From: DASQPR01 sp035713725
GTDB taxonomy: Bacteria; Actinomycetota; Actinomycetes; Mycobacteriales; Micromonosporaceae
DNA length: 14,478 nt
Reading direction: 5' to 3'
Assembly (NCBI GenBank): GCA_035713725.1
Contig: DASTMZ010000114.1
Location: forward strand, 1-14,478
Positions 6,816 through 14,101 of the stretch are shown piece after piece (position 1 is the first letter of the stretch; each line of letters starts with the position of its first letter). The notes under the pieces are model-generated. The model was not told the origin of the DNA. It searched no databases and was given only the letters and a program-made list of their open reading frames with translations. A program made the translations under genes and the position numbers.

Positions 6816-6983
6816 GTGGCTAAAGACGGCAGTCGTGCGATCCCGGGGTTCGTGATCACGCTGTTCTGGATCGTCGCGTTCATCCTGGTCATCGTCTTGC
6901 TCGCCTACGTCGTGCACCTGACCGGCGGCGGCTCGTTTGTGTTCAAAGTCGGGCACTTCAGCCTGCAGATCGGGGTGAACTGA
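6816..6983 (+). CDS. Small single-pass membrane protein, 55 residues
   Basis: The product starts MAKDGSRAIPGFVITLFWIV if GTG 6816 is used. It has one strong membrane helix at about residues 10-34 and a short hydrophilic tail (GGGSFVFKVGHFSLQIGVN). A longer in-frame reading from ATG 6675 would overlap the end of the DUF4236 gene. It would add 47 residues of arginine-rich, non-hydrophobic sequence, and I take that part as non-coding. The preferred start is supported by a -10 box 6 nt away. It lies 106 bp after the DUF4236 gene on the same strand. The role is unknown; a membrane partner for its neighbour is only a guess. Confidence 0.65.
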   Translation: MAKDGSRAIPGFVITLFWIVAFILVIVLLAYVVHLTGGGSFVFKVGHFSLQIGVN

Positions 6984-7049
6984 CCGGCACCGCGACGGCA
7001 ACGCCGAACCGTCTCATATGGACCGACAGCAACGCAGGGGGAGTCCGAC

Positions 7050-7200
7050 GTGGACAACGGCGACGTGAGCCGGTGGTTCGGTTAGTATTTCGATGCGTTT
7101 GCGTCGTGCGGTCGGCGCGAACGTGAGCTCGGGTCGCTGCTCGCGTACCACGGCGCCTATCTCGTCACCGACGGCCCAAAATGGCCGGCGCATTTTAGCC
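7050..7200 (+). pseudogene. Broken small gene, in-frame TAG after 11 codons (SnoaL-like family suspected)
   Basis: GGGGGAG (7037-7043) lies 6 nt before a GTG at 7050, which opens VDNGDVSRWFG and then hits TAG at 7083-7085. The same frame continues YFDAFASCGRRERELGSLLA and YHGAYLVTDG. Joined across the stop, this resembles the N-terminus of small SnoaL/nuclear-transport-factor-like actinobacterial proteins, of the type WF-x-x-Y-x-D-x-F-A-x-C-G-R. That resemblance is from memory and unverified. A single G-to-T change (GAG to TAG) would explain the stop. After about 7190 the similarity fades and the frame becomes arginine-rich. The 3' end is therefore lost and the end coordinate is approximate. 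The intact binding site suggests recent inactivation. Confidence 0.55.
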
Positions 7201-7266
7201 CTCGCGGTGCACAGTCGCTGATCGATCACCGACGGCGCCCGCGCGTGTGCGCAAACGACTGGTGCA

Positions 7267-8322
7267 TCACGACGGCAGTGTGCCGAGTGTGATGGACACG
7301 TTGCCCGTCGAACCATCCGCGCGTTGCACCTTTGCCGTTGTCTTCTGCCCCGGCGACAGGTTCGCGAGGATCGCTGACAGGTCGTCGGTGTCGCGCACCG
7401 CCGTACCGTCCAGCTCGACGATGACGTCGCCCTCCTCGATCCCCGCCTTCTCGGCCGGGCCACCCGGCGTGACATCGACAACTCCGGCGCCGGCGGGCTG
7501 ACCGTTAGGTCCAGCAACGGTTGTGGCGCGGATCCCTAACGCGGCGCGATGCGAGTTGGTGACCTTCCCGTTCGCGACCAGCTGGCCGGCGATGTCCTTC
7601 ACGATGTTGCTGGAGATGGCAAAGCCAATGCCCGGGGCCGCGCCGCCGTTCTGCTGGTCGGTCGCGGCCAGTGTCGGGATGCCGATCACCTGGTCGGCAA
7701 GGTTGACCAACGCGCCGCCGCTGTTGCCGGGATTGATGGCCGCACTGGTCTGAATCGTGTCGGGCAGCGTCGCACCCGGCGATCCCTCGCTCGCTGGTTC
7801 CGACACCGTACGGCCGACGGCCGAGACGATCCCATTGGTGACACTGCTGGTGAGGCCCAACGGGTTGCCCATCGCCAGCACGATGTCACCGACGGCCACC
7901 TTGCTGGAGTCCGCGAACGTGGCCGGTTTGAGCCCGGCGGCATCGTTGACATGGATCACCGCCAGGTCATCGGGCGGAAAGGTGCCGACGAGCGTCGCCT
8001 GCAACGTTTTCGCCGTACCCGATGGCGTCACCTGGAACGTCGTTGCCGACCCGGCCACGTGAGCGTTCGTGACGATGTTGCCCTTGTTGTCGAACACGAC
8101 GCCGGAGCCGAGATCGCGACTCGTACGGATGAGTACGACCGATGGCAGCACCGTGCGGATCGTCTGGACGTAGGCGGATTGCAAGGAGTCCGCGCCGGGC
8201 GTTGACGGTGCCGACGTGGCGCTACCGACGCCGGGTACCGACTGGGTGCACGCCGTTAGTCCGGCCACCACGGCGACCAGCGCCGTTCCGGACAGTAGTC
8301 GGCGGACGTTCTGCGCTCGCAT
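7267..8322 (-). CDS. HtrA/DegP-like trypsin-type serine protease, lipoprotein form with one PDZ domain
   Basis: A 351-residue extracytoplasmic protease, expected to degrade or process misfolded exported proteins. A signal peptide with lipobox GLTAC puts the lipidated Cys at residue 25. An Ala/Pro/Ser-rich linker follows. The protease domain carries the triad His88 (TNAHV), Asp119 (DDLAVI) and Ser201 (GNSGGAL). A single PDZ domain spans about 262-351, with GPAEKAGIEEGDVIVELDG inside. The ATG at 8322 is chosen because GAGGAGGG lies 5 nt before it; an in-frame codon at 8364 would add 14 residues ahead of the signal peptide. Many actinobacterial HtrA proteins are anchored by a membrane helix with a cytoplasmic tail, so the lipoprotein form is a variant. 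It stands alone, with its 3' end facing the broken gene at 7050. Confidence 0.95.
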   Translation of the reverse strand: MRAQNVRRLLSGTALVAVVAGLTACTQSVPGVGSATSAPSTPGADSLQSAYVQTIRTVLPSVVLIRTSRDLGSGVVFDNKGNIVTNAHVAGSATTFQVTPSGTAKTLQATLVGTFPPDDLAVIHVNDAAGLKPATFADSSKVAVGDIVLAMGNPLGLTSSVTNGIVSAVGRTVSEPASEGSPGATLPDTIQTSAAINPGNSGGALVNLADQVIGIPTLAATDQQNGGAAPGIGFAISSNIVKDIAGQLVANGKVTNSHRAALGIRATTVAGPNGQPAGAGVVDVTPGGPAEKAGIEEGDVIVELDGTAVRDTDDLSAILANLSPGQKTTAKVQRADGSTGNVSITLGTLPS

Positions 8323-8480
8323 CCGTACCCTCCTCGGCCATCCGCGCGGGCTCCGAACAATCACCCACGATCGTCGTGTTCGGCGCCACGCGCAGCGAAA
8401 CGCGAGCGGAAGCCGGGTTTCGACCTGATCGACCGATGGGCGTCGTCGCCGCGGTTCCGGCGCGGCCGTGCCGAAGTTAA

Positions 8481-8687
8481 GCAGCGTCGGCAGTCGCGAG
8501 CTTTGTCCGCTTTCATCACCGCACGTTCATACTGCGCGCGAGGTCCGGTTTGAGATCGGGATGCGCAACGGCGCACCGCGATGCACAGCAGCAACGGACC
8601 ATACTTGCCGACCTCGCCTACTGCGCGCAGGGGGTGCTCGACATCCTCGAAGGCTATGGCGAGTTCTTCCAGAGCCTAGTGGACTAG
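8481..8687 (+). pseudogene. Possible small-gene remnant or TTG-start mini-ORF
   Basis: A frame open from 8481 to TAG at 8685-8687 ends with a protein-like sequence: AQQQRTILADLAYCAQGVLD then ILEGYGEFFQSLVD. Codons from about 8580 to 8684 strongly prefer G or C at the third position, as in real genes here. There is no ATG or GTG in frame. The only plausible start is TTG at 8550, with GAGG 5 nt before it, giving about 45 residues. The upstream half is arginine-rich and does not look coding. Either this is a tiny gene with a TTG start or the tail of a decayed one. I do not recognise the family. Confidence 0.35.
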
Positions 8688-8726
8688 AGACGGTGTCACG
8701 GGGTCTCGCGGACGCGATGGCGTCGG

Positions 8727-8732
8727 TAGCGT
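8727..8732 (+). promoter_or_regulatory. -10 box of a probable leaderless promoter for the dehydratase-VOC gene
   Basis: TAGCGT fits TANNNT and ends 7 nt before the ATG at 8740. An in-frame GTG at 8731 overlaps this box and is therefore unlikely to be the start. No ribosome binding site is present. Confidence 0.55.
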
Positions 8733-8739
8733 GACGCGC

Positions 8740-9387
8740 ATGACTGATCGATTGGCCGCCCAACAGTTCGATGAATCGGCCGGCGTGGAGGACTGGCGCG
8801 CGCTGTGGGGGGCCGGCATGGTGGGTGCGTACTTCCGGTCCGGTTCCTTCGGCACCGGTGCCGCGCTGGTGCACGCGATCAGCAAGCTGTCCGCCGTCGC
8901 GAATCACCATGTCGACGTCGACCTTCGACCCGAAGGCGTGTCGGTCCGCCTGTTCACTCACGAGCCCCGTCGCCTCACCAACGCCGATGTTGAACTCGCT
9001 CGTGAGATCTCCGCGGCCGCGCGCGAGCTTGGCGCGACCGCCGATCCCACCGCCGTGCAGCATGTGCAAATCGCCATCGACGCGCTCGTCATCGCCGAGG
9101 TGCGGCCGTTCTGGCAGGCGGTGCTCGGGTGTGAGCCGGACGGCGACGCGGCTGTGCTCGACCCGCTCCGTCGCGGGCCGTCCGTCTGGTTCCAGCAGAT
9201 GGATGCGGCACGTCCCCAGCGCAACCGCATCCACATCGACCTCTACGTCCCACGTGACCAAGGCGAGGCGCGCGTTGCGGCTGCGCTGGCTGCGGGTGGC
9301 CACATCGTGAGCGATGCGCATGCACCGCTGTGGTGGACTCTGGCCGATCCCGAGGGCAACGAGGTCGACGTGGCCATCTGGGGATAG
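8740..9387 (+). CDS. Fusion of a pterin-4a-carbinolamine dehydratase-like domain and a glyoxalase/VOC-like domain
   Basis: The N-terminal half (about 1-97) resembles pterin-4a-carbinolamine dehydratase. It has a helix with ALVHAISKLSAVANHH, the paired His56-His57, then V-x-V-R-L-x-THE with His74, and LTNADVELA. Family members usually have Pro after the His pair; here it is Val. The C-terminal half (about 105-215) resembles a glyoxalase-like VOC domain, with VQIAIDA, FWQAVLGCEPDG, HIDLYV and a final WWTLADPEGNEVDVAIW. Total length is 215 residues and the protein looks cytoplasmic. No pterin or aromatic-hydroxylase gene is nearby, so the substrate is unknown. It converges on the mannosidase gene with only 22 bp between the stop codons. 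Confidence 0.87.
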   Translation: MTDRLAAQQFDESAGVEDWRALWGAGMVGAYFRSGSFGTGAALVHAISKLSAVANHHVDVDLRPEGVSVRLFTHEPRRLTNADVELAREISAAARELGATADPTAVQHVQIAIDALVIAEVRPFWQAVLGCEPDGDAAVLDPLRRGPSVWFQQMDAARPQRNRIHIDLYVPRDQGEARVAAALAAGGHIVSDAHAPLWWTLADPEGNEVDVAIWG

Positions 9388-9409
9388 GTGGCCGCAACCA
9401 ACGTGCGGA

Positions 9410-12409
9410 CTAGGACACGCGCAGCGTGACGATCTGGAATGGCCGCAGCCGCAGGGTGATCTCGTTGTCGGTGACGCGCAACGGCTCCGTGTCGGCCATC
9501 GGTCGTTCGAGAAGGTCGACCAGCTGCGCGTGATCGAATGGGAACGCGATGCGCACTCGAGCGATCGAGTGCCGTCCAATCGCCTCGTAGATCCGTACGA
9601 TGACGGCGCCGGATCGGTCGTCAGCGAGCTTGACGGACTCGACGATCGTGCCGTCGTCGTCGACCGAGACCAGCGGTGTGACGGTGCGACCGGGCGCGCG
9701 CCGTTCCGGGAGATTGATGCGGTACCCCTCGCGGATCGCGTCCGCCGTCTGCGCACCCGGCACTACGGCGCAACGAAGTCGGTGGCGACCTTGGTCCGCG
9801 TCGGGATCGGGGTGCCGTGGCGCGCGGATGAGCGACAGCCGCACGACAGTCGTGACTCCGCCACCGTTCCGTGGCCGCCGTGTGACGTCGTGTCCGTACG
9901 TCGAATCGTTCACGATGGCCACTCCGTACCCGGAATCGGCGACGTGGATCCAGCGATGCGCGCAGATCTCGAAGCGGGCGGCGTCCCAGCTCGTATTCGT
10001 GTGCGTCGCGCGCATCACGTGGCCGAACTGAACCTCGGCCGCCGACCGATCGGCCGCGACGTCGACGTCGAAGCACAGCTTGAGGAGTTTCTCTTGTTCG
10101 TGCCAGCCGATGTCGGTGTCGATGTCGATGCGCCGATCACCGGGCGCGAGCGTGACCTCCTGGCTGATCCACGAACTGCCAAACTTCCGGTCGATACGCA
10201 CGCCGCCGGGGACGGGGGTGACGGTGCCATCGGTCAGCTCGCGCACGCGGTGCCGATAGAACGGGTCGATGTCCCAGGCATCCCACGCGTTCGGCGTGTC
10301 CGGATGGAGCTGCAGCAGGTTTCCGACGGCACCGGGAGCGAGCACCTCGCGATCGCCATCGCGGATCGAGGTCATGAGGCCGCGGGCGTCGATCGCCACT
10401 CGGAGCAAGGAATTGTCGAGCACAAACCCGCCGGCGTCGTCGGTGGTGACGCTCACCACGCCAGCGTCGGCGTCGCGGGCCATGCCGGCACCCATCGCGG
10501 GTACGCCGTTGTGCTCGTGTGGTGCCGCGTTGAACACGACAACGTCGTCCGCCGTGCCACCCAAGCTCGCGAGTGCGCCGCGAATCAGCTCTTCGAGTTC
10601 GGACGCGACCGCGGCATAGTTCGCGACGGCTTCACGGTGGACCCACGCGATCGAGGACCCCGGCAGGATGTCGTGGAACTGTTGGAGCAGCACAATTTTC
10701 CACAGCCGGTCGAGTGCGTCGTACGGGTACGCATGGCCGGCGCGTACCACCGCCGTCGCGCACCACAGCTCCGCCTCGCGAAGAAGGTGCTCGCACCGGC
10801 GGTTGCCTTGCTTCGTCCGCAGCTGCGACGTGTACGTGCCGCGGTGCTTTTCGAGGTAGAGCTCACCGGACCAGACCGGCAAGTCGGGACAGTCCACCTC
10901 GGCCTGCCGGAAGAACTGGACCGGGGATTCGATCGCGACTCGCGGAGATCCGTCCAGGTCGGCCAGCCGTGCCGCGCGCGCCAGCATCTCGCGGGTCGGT
11001 CCGCCGCCACCGTCGCCGTACCCGAATGGCGCCAACGATCGCGAACTCGCACCTTTGTCGGCGAAGTTGCGCACCGCGTGCGCGAGTTGTGCGCCGGACA
11101 GATCGCTGTTGTACGTGTCGATCGGCGGGAAGTGCGTGAAGATCCGGGTGCCGTCGATGCCCTCCCACGCGAACGTGTGATGCGGGAACCGGTTCGTCTG
11201 GTTCCACGACAGCTTCTGGCTGAGGAAGTAGCGCGATCCGGACAGCGCAATGAGTTGGGGCAACGCGGCGGAGTATCCGAATGAGTCAGGCAGCCACACT
11301 TCGGTCGTCTCGACCCCGAACTCGTCGAGGAAGAAACGCTTGCCGTACGCGAACTGTCGGGCCAGCGCCTCGCCACCGGGCATGTTCGTGTCGGACTCCA
11401 CCCACATGCCACCGACCGGTAGGAACTGGCCGTCGGCCACCTTCTGGCGGACGCGCGCGTAAATCGCCGGATGGTGGTCCTTCAACCACGCGAATTGTTG
11501 AGCCGACGACATCGCGTAGACAAACTCCGGATGCGTGTCCATCAGGTCGAGGACGTTCGCGGCTGTACGAGCCACCTTCCGCACGGTCTCTCGGATCGGC
11601 CACAGCCACGCGGAGTCGATGTGTGCGTGGCCGACCGCGCTGATGTGGTGCGCGCTCGCCCGAGCCGGTGCGGCGAGAACGTCGGCGAGTGCCGCGCGGG
11701 CGGCTGCCGCGCTGGCCGACACCGCGTCCGCATCGATCGCGTCCAGCGCACGATCGATCGCGGCTCGGATCTGCCAACCTCGTGGATCGCCGAGGTCGAG
11801 CTCCGCGGCGAGCTGGCCGAGGACCTCCAGGTCGTGGACCAGCTCCCACACGTGCGGCCGGAACACCGCCAGCGCCGCGCGCGACAGGCGGTAGAGCGGT
11901 TCGTCGCCCGCCGTGTCGCGATCACCAAGCGGCGTCGGCCGGAACGCATCCGCGCCCCTGCCGAGGATCATCGGGTTCGCCGCCGCCTCGACGTACCATT
12001 CGACCGCCTCGCCGCCGGCCACCGCATCCCCGACGCGTACCCACTGGGTTTGTGGATTCAGGCCCTTGATTGCCTGTCCGTCCGCGCCGTAGACCAGGCC
12101 TTCCGCATGGAATCCGGTACGCGTCACGTCGAACCCTAGATCGATAAGCGCTTCGACACGCTGGCCGGACCACTCCGGCGGTACGGCGCCGCGGAGTCGG
12201 AACCACGCGGTGCCCCACGGCTGGCCCCACGCGTCGCCGACCCGGAATGGTCGGAACTCGGCCCGCAGCGCCTCGTCGACCGGAACCGGTTCGCCATCGG
12301 GCGCCCAGATCGCGACGTCGAGTGCGCGGTGCTCCGCGTGGCACTCCGATTGGATCCGAGTAAGGGCCCTGGCCAGCCGCTGTTCGATCAGCACCCGGTT
12401 GTCGTGCAT
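9410..12409 (-). CDS. GH38 alpha-mannosidase
   Basis: A 999-residue retaining glycosidase expected to remove alpha-linked mannose from oligosaccharides or glycans. The N-terminal part (1-250) is the helical and beta region that precedes the catalytic barrel in bacterial members. HAHIDSAWLWP at 261-271 gives zinc ligands His263 and Asp265. VWLPDSFGYS at 371-380 holds Asp375, which is both nucleophile and zinc ligand. QFHDILPGSS at 577-586 supplies zinc ligand His579. The C-terminal beta-sandwich runs to the end. No signal peptide is visible, so the enzyme is probably cytoplasmic. The ATG at 12409 is chosen because an upstream extension of the frame would overlap the divergent DUF1905 gene. GAGG motifs lie within 20 nt of it. 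No transporter or regulator adjoins it. Confidence 0.95.
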   Translation of the reverse strand: MHDNRVLIEQRLARALTRIQSECHAEHRALDVAIWAPDGEPVPVDEALRAEFRPFRVGDAWGQPWGTAWFRLRGAVPPEWSGQRVEALIDLGFDVTRTGFHAEGLVYGADGQAIKGLNPQTQWVRVGDAVAGGEAVEWYVEAAANPMILGRGADAFRPTPLGDRDTAGDEPLYRLSRAALAVFRPHVWELVHDLEVLGQLAAELDLGDPRGWQIRAAIDRALDAIDADAVSASAAAARAALADVLAAPARASAHHISAVGHAHIDSAWLWPIRETVRKVARTAANVLDLMDTHPEFVYAMSSAQQFAWLKDHHPAIYARVRQKVADGQFLPVGGMWVESDTNMPGGEALARQFAYGKRFFLDEFGVETTEVWLPDSFGYSAALPQLIALSGSRYFLSQKLSWNQTNRFPHHTFAWEGIDGTRIFTHFPPIDTYNSDLSGAQLAHAVRNFADKGASSRSLAPFGYGDGGGGPTREMLARAARLADLDGSPRVAIESPVQFFRQAEVDCPDLPVWSGELYLEKHRGTYTSQLRTKQGNRRCEHLLREAELWCATAVVRAGHAYPYDALDRLWKIVLLQQFHDILPGSSIAWVHREAVANYAAVASELEELIRGALASLGGTADDVVVFNAAPHEHNGVPAMGAGMARDADAGVVSVTTDDAGGFVLDNSLLRVAIDARGLMTSIRDGDREVLAPGAVGNLLQLHPDTPNAWDAWDIDPFYRHRVRELTDGTVTPVPGGVRIDRKFGSSWISQEVTLAPGDRRIDIDTDIGWHEQEKLLKLCFDVDVAADRSAAEVQFGHVMRATHTNTSWDAARFEICAHRWIHVADSGYGVAIVNDSTYGHDVTRRPRNGGGVTTVVRLSLIRAPRHPDPDADQGRHRLRCAVVPGAQTADAIREGYRINLPERRAPGRTVTPLVSVDDDGTIVESVKLADDRSGAVIVRIYEAIGRHSIARVRIAFPFDHAQLVDLLERPMADTEPLRVTDNEITLRLRPFQIVTLRVS

Positions 12410-12465
12410 GCCTCGCCGCCGATCCTCGCTCTCGTTCCGCCTCGCGGAGCTGGAATCACGGCCGC

Positions 12466-12495
12466 ACAGTAGCAATGCCGTACGCGCGCTGACAG
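12466..12495 (-). promoter_or_regulatory. Possible promoter of the mannosidase gene
   Basis: On the minus strand, CTGTCA (complement of 12490-12495) and TACTGT (complement of 12466-12471) are 18 bases apart and resemble -35 and -10 boxes. Transcription would start near 12459, leaving a leader of about 50 nt before the ATG. The region also holds the upstream signals of the divergent DUF1905 gene. The match is only moderate. Confidence 0.3.
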
Positions 12496-12506
12496 GATTG
12501 GTAGCG

Positions 12507-12974
12507 ATGAGCACGCAACGCTTCACAACGACGGTCGCCGCGTCCGCTCGCGGCACGTTGCTGGTGCCGCTGCCCTTCAATGCGGATGACGTATGGGGTT
12601 CAAAGCAGCGGCACCATGTTGCCGGCACAGTCAACGGGGTCCGTGTGCGGGCCGTCGTCGAGCGGGTCGGCGACGGCTTCGGGTTCACTCTGGGGCCGAA
12701 GTCTCCGAGCGGACGCGGCGTCGCGGTCGGCGACCGGGTCACGGTGGATATCTCGCCGGAAGGACCACAGCGTCAGGACCTAGCCGACGACGTCGCGGAC
12801 GCGTTGGCGGCCAACCCGGACGCGGCGGCGTTCTTCGATTCGCTCGCGCAGTTCTACCGGAAGGCATATCTGCGTTGGATCGACGCAACGCAACGCCGAC
12901 CGGAACAACGACCCGTCCGGATCGCGCAGATGGTGGAACTTCTTCAGGCGGGGATCAAAGAACGCCCGTACTGA
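12507..12974 (+). CDS. DUF1905 / YdeI-like (OmdA) two-part protein
   Basis: A 155-residue cytoplasmic protein. Residues 7-85 form the beta-rich DUF1905 part, with VPLPFNADDVWG, VAGTVNGVRVRAVV and GRGVAVGDRVTVDI. Residues 88-155 match the C-terminal YdeI/OmdA type, with DVADALAANPDAAAFFDSLA, YRKAYLRWI and RIAQMVELLQAG. YdeI-type proteins have been linked to resistance to peptides and bacteriocins in enterobacteria; the role in actinobacteria is unclear. A longer in-frame reading from 12210 would overlap the mannosidase gene. The ATG at 12507 is preferred because AGGA lies about 9 nt upstream and the domain starts there. It converges on the DUF427 gene. Confidence 0.9.
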   Translation: MSTQRFTTTVAASARGTLLVPLPFNADDVWGSKQRHHVAGTVNGVRVRAVVERVGDGFGFTLGPKSPSGRGVAVGDRVTVDISPEGPQRQDLADDVADALAANPDAAAFFDSLAQFYRKAYLRWIDATQRRPEQRPVRIAQMVELLQAGIKERPY

Positions 12975-12983
12975 CCCCGCTCG

Positions 12984-13004
12984 CAGGCGGCGGGCCGTCG
13001 CCTG
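12984..13004. terminator. Hairpin between convergent genes, candidate bidirectional terminator
   Basis: CAGGCGGCGG (12984-12993) and CCGTCGCCTG (12995-13004) pair with a single G-T wobble around a very tight loop; at least eight pairs can form. The hairpin lies in the 34-bp gap between the convergent DUF1905 and DUF427 genes, where a two-way terminator is expected. No T-run flanks it, which is common for actinobacterial terminators. Confidence 0.5.
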
Positions 13005-13008
13005 GCCA

Positions 13009-13773
13009 CTACGAGAAGTGGGTACGCGGCCGGTCCTGCAAGACGCCGTCGAGAAACACGTCGACCTTCTCGTTGTAGAACGCGATCAGTCCGGCGATCG
13101 GTGCCAGTTGTTGAGTCGGGAAGTCGTACGTCCATGCGAGATCCGGGTACGCCTGGCCATTGATGACTGCGGTCCAGTAACCGGTCGTGCGGCCCTTGTA
13201 GGGGCAGGCGGTCTCCGTATCGCTCGGGCGCAGGTGCTCGAAGTTGATCGAACTCCGGTCCAGGTAGTAGCGCGTCGGCAGGCCGGTCTCGAAGACCATC
13301 ACGGGCGACGAGGATTCGGCGAGCACGACGCCCTCGAGTTCGATGCGGACAACGCGATGTGACCGCAATGAGTCAACGCGGGAGTACGGGCTGCGCGGAT
13401 GTACGAAGATCTGCTCGTCCTCCTCGTACCACGCGTCGAGAGCCTTCCAGTCGAACCGGACCATGCCGTCCAGCCCGTCGAGGGCATCCGCACCGAACAG
13501 CCACGCGGTGCCCGGCCGGTCCACGTCGCCAGCTCGCAGTCCATGTCGCCGCGCGGTGCCGCGACGCAGCTTCTGCTCGTGGTTCTCGTCGAGGAAGTAT
13601 CGACGGTCGATGTCGGCATAAGGGATGTAGTACTGCGGGTAGGGCGGCCATTCCCACACGTACACGGCGCGGGTCGTATCGAAGATCTCCGCGTTGTTGA
13701 GCAGTCCGCGCACCCTTCGTGGCGCCGGCTCGATGTGGTCTGTCTCGACGTTCGGCGATGGGTAGTGGGCCAC
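13009..13773 (-). CDS. Tandem DUF427 domain protein
   Basis: A 254-residue protein with two related domains. The first, at about 20-120, has VRGLLNNAEIFDTTRAVYVW, YPQYYIPYADI and TAWLFG. The second, at about 135-245, is a typical DUF427 unit, with EGVVLAESSSPVMVFETGLP, TRYYLDRSSINFEHL, CPYKGRTTGYWTAV and AWTYDFP. The first copy is more divergent and lacks the CPYKG motif. The biochemical role is not established. The start is GTG at 13773 with AAGGAGG five bases upstream; the open frame continues far upstream without coding character. It is probably cytoplasmic. It is divergent from the phospholipase gene and convergent with the DUF1905 gene; a functional link to either is not evident. Confidence 0.92.
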   Translation of the reverse strand: MAHYPSPNVETDHIEPAPRRVRGLLNNAEIFDTTRAVYVWEWPPYPQYYIPYADIDRRYFLDENHEQKLRRGTARRHGLRAGDVDRPGTAWLFGADALDGLDGMVRFDWKALDAWYEEDEQIFVHPRSPYSRVDSLRSHRVVRIELEGVVLAESSSPVMVFETGLPTRYYLDRSSINFEHLRPSDTETACPYKGRTTGYWTAVINGQAYPDLAWTYDFPTQQLAPIAGLIAFYNEKVDVFLDGVLQDRPRTHFS

Positions 13774-14101
13774 GGCCGCCTCCTTGAAGGTTCTATGCGA
13801 CGTCGTGTCGGACACCCCAAACCTACGTCGGCGGCAACGCGCGCGTCGCGACTGCCGATCCGCCGCGGTCAGGGCGGATGACGCGAGCCGCGGTGCCCAC
13901 GCTGGACGCCCCTCGTTCAACGGGTGCTGACCGCTTGATGGTCTCGTGTGCCGCGCGTTAAGGAATGGAAAACGCTCGATATTGGTAACGATCGAGAGTC
14001 CAGGAGAGCTTTGTCCGTCCGTCACTTCGGCGTTAGCCGTTGGTACGGCGAGCTGACCAAGGTGGCTGGCGTCCCATCCTTTCGTTGCAAAGGACACCCC
14101 C
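13774..14101. other. Divergent intergenic region upstream of the phospholipase gene
   Basis: These 328 bases carry the DUF427 ribosome binding site and two short inverted repeats. One is ATCCGCC (13858-13864) with GGCGGAT (13873-13879). The other is CTCGAT (13975-13980) with ATCGAG (13991-13996). A possible plus-strand promoter is TTGATG (13935-13940) with TAAGGA (13959-13964), 18 bases apart. AAAGGA (14089-14094) lies 7 nt before the phospholipase ATG. The repeats could be operators of either gene. No convincing gene is seen here. Confidence 0.45.

Larger units (their letters stand above)
8323..8739. other. Divergent intergenic region between the protease and dehydratase-VOC genes
   Basis: This 417-base stretch holds the ribosome binding site of the protease (complement of 8328-8335), a doubtful ORF remnant (8481-8687) and the -10 box at 8727. 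No other structure, tandem repeat or RNA signal is recognised. The protease promoter is not obvious. Confidence 0.6.

Noticed and set aside
9314..11284. Long open frame of 656 codons on the plus strand opposite the mannosidase gene
   Set aside because: It is antisense to a clear GH38 gene with all catalytic motifs. Its translation is rich in Arg, Asp and His with no recognisable domain, a usual effect of high GC content.
13917..13938. Possible Pho box (GTTCAACGGGT followed by GCTGACCGCTT) upstream of the phospholipase
   Set aside because: It is attractive because such genes are often phosphate-regulated, but only about half of the consensus positions fit in each 11-base unit.
14011..14101. 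TTG with AGGAGA upstream opening a frame into the phospholipase gene
   Set aside because: The spacing of three bases is too short, and the frame enters the phospholipase in a wrong phase as Arg-rich shadow sequence.
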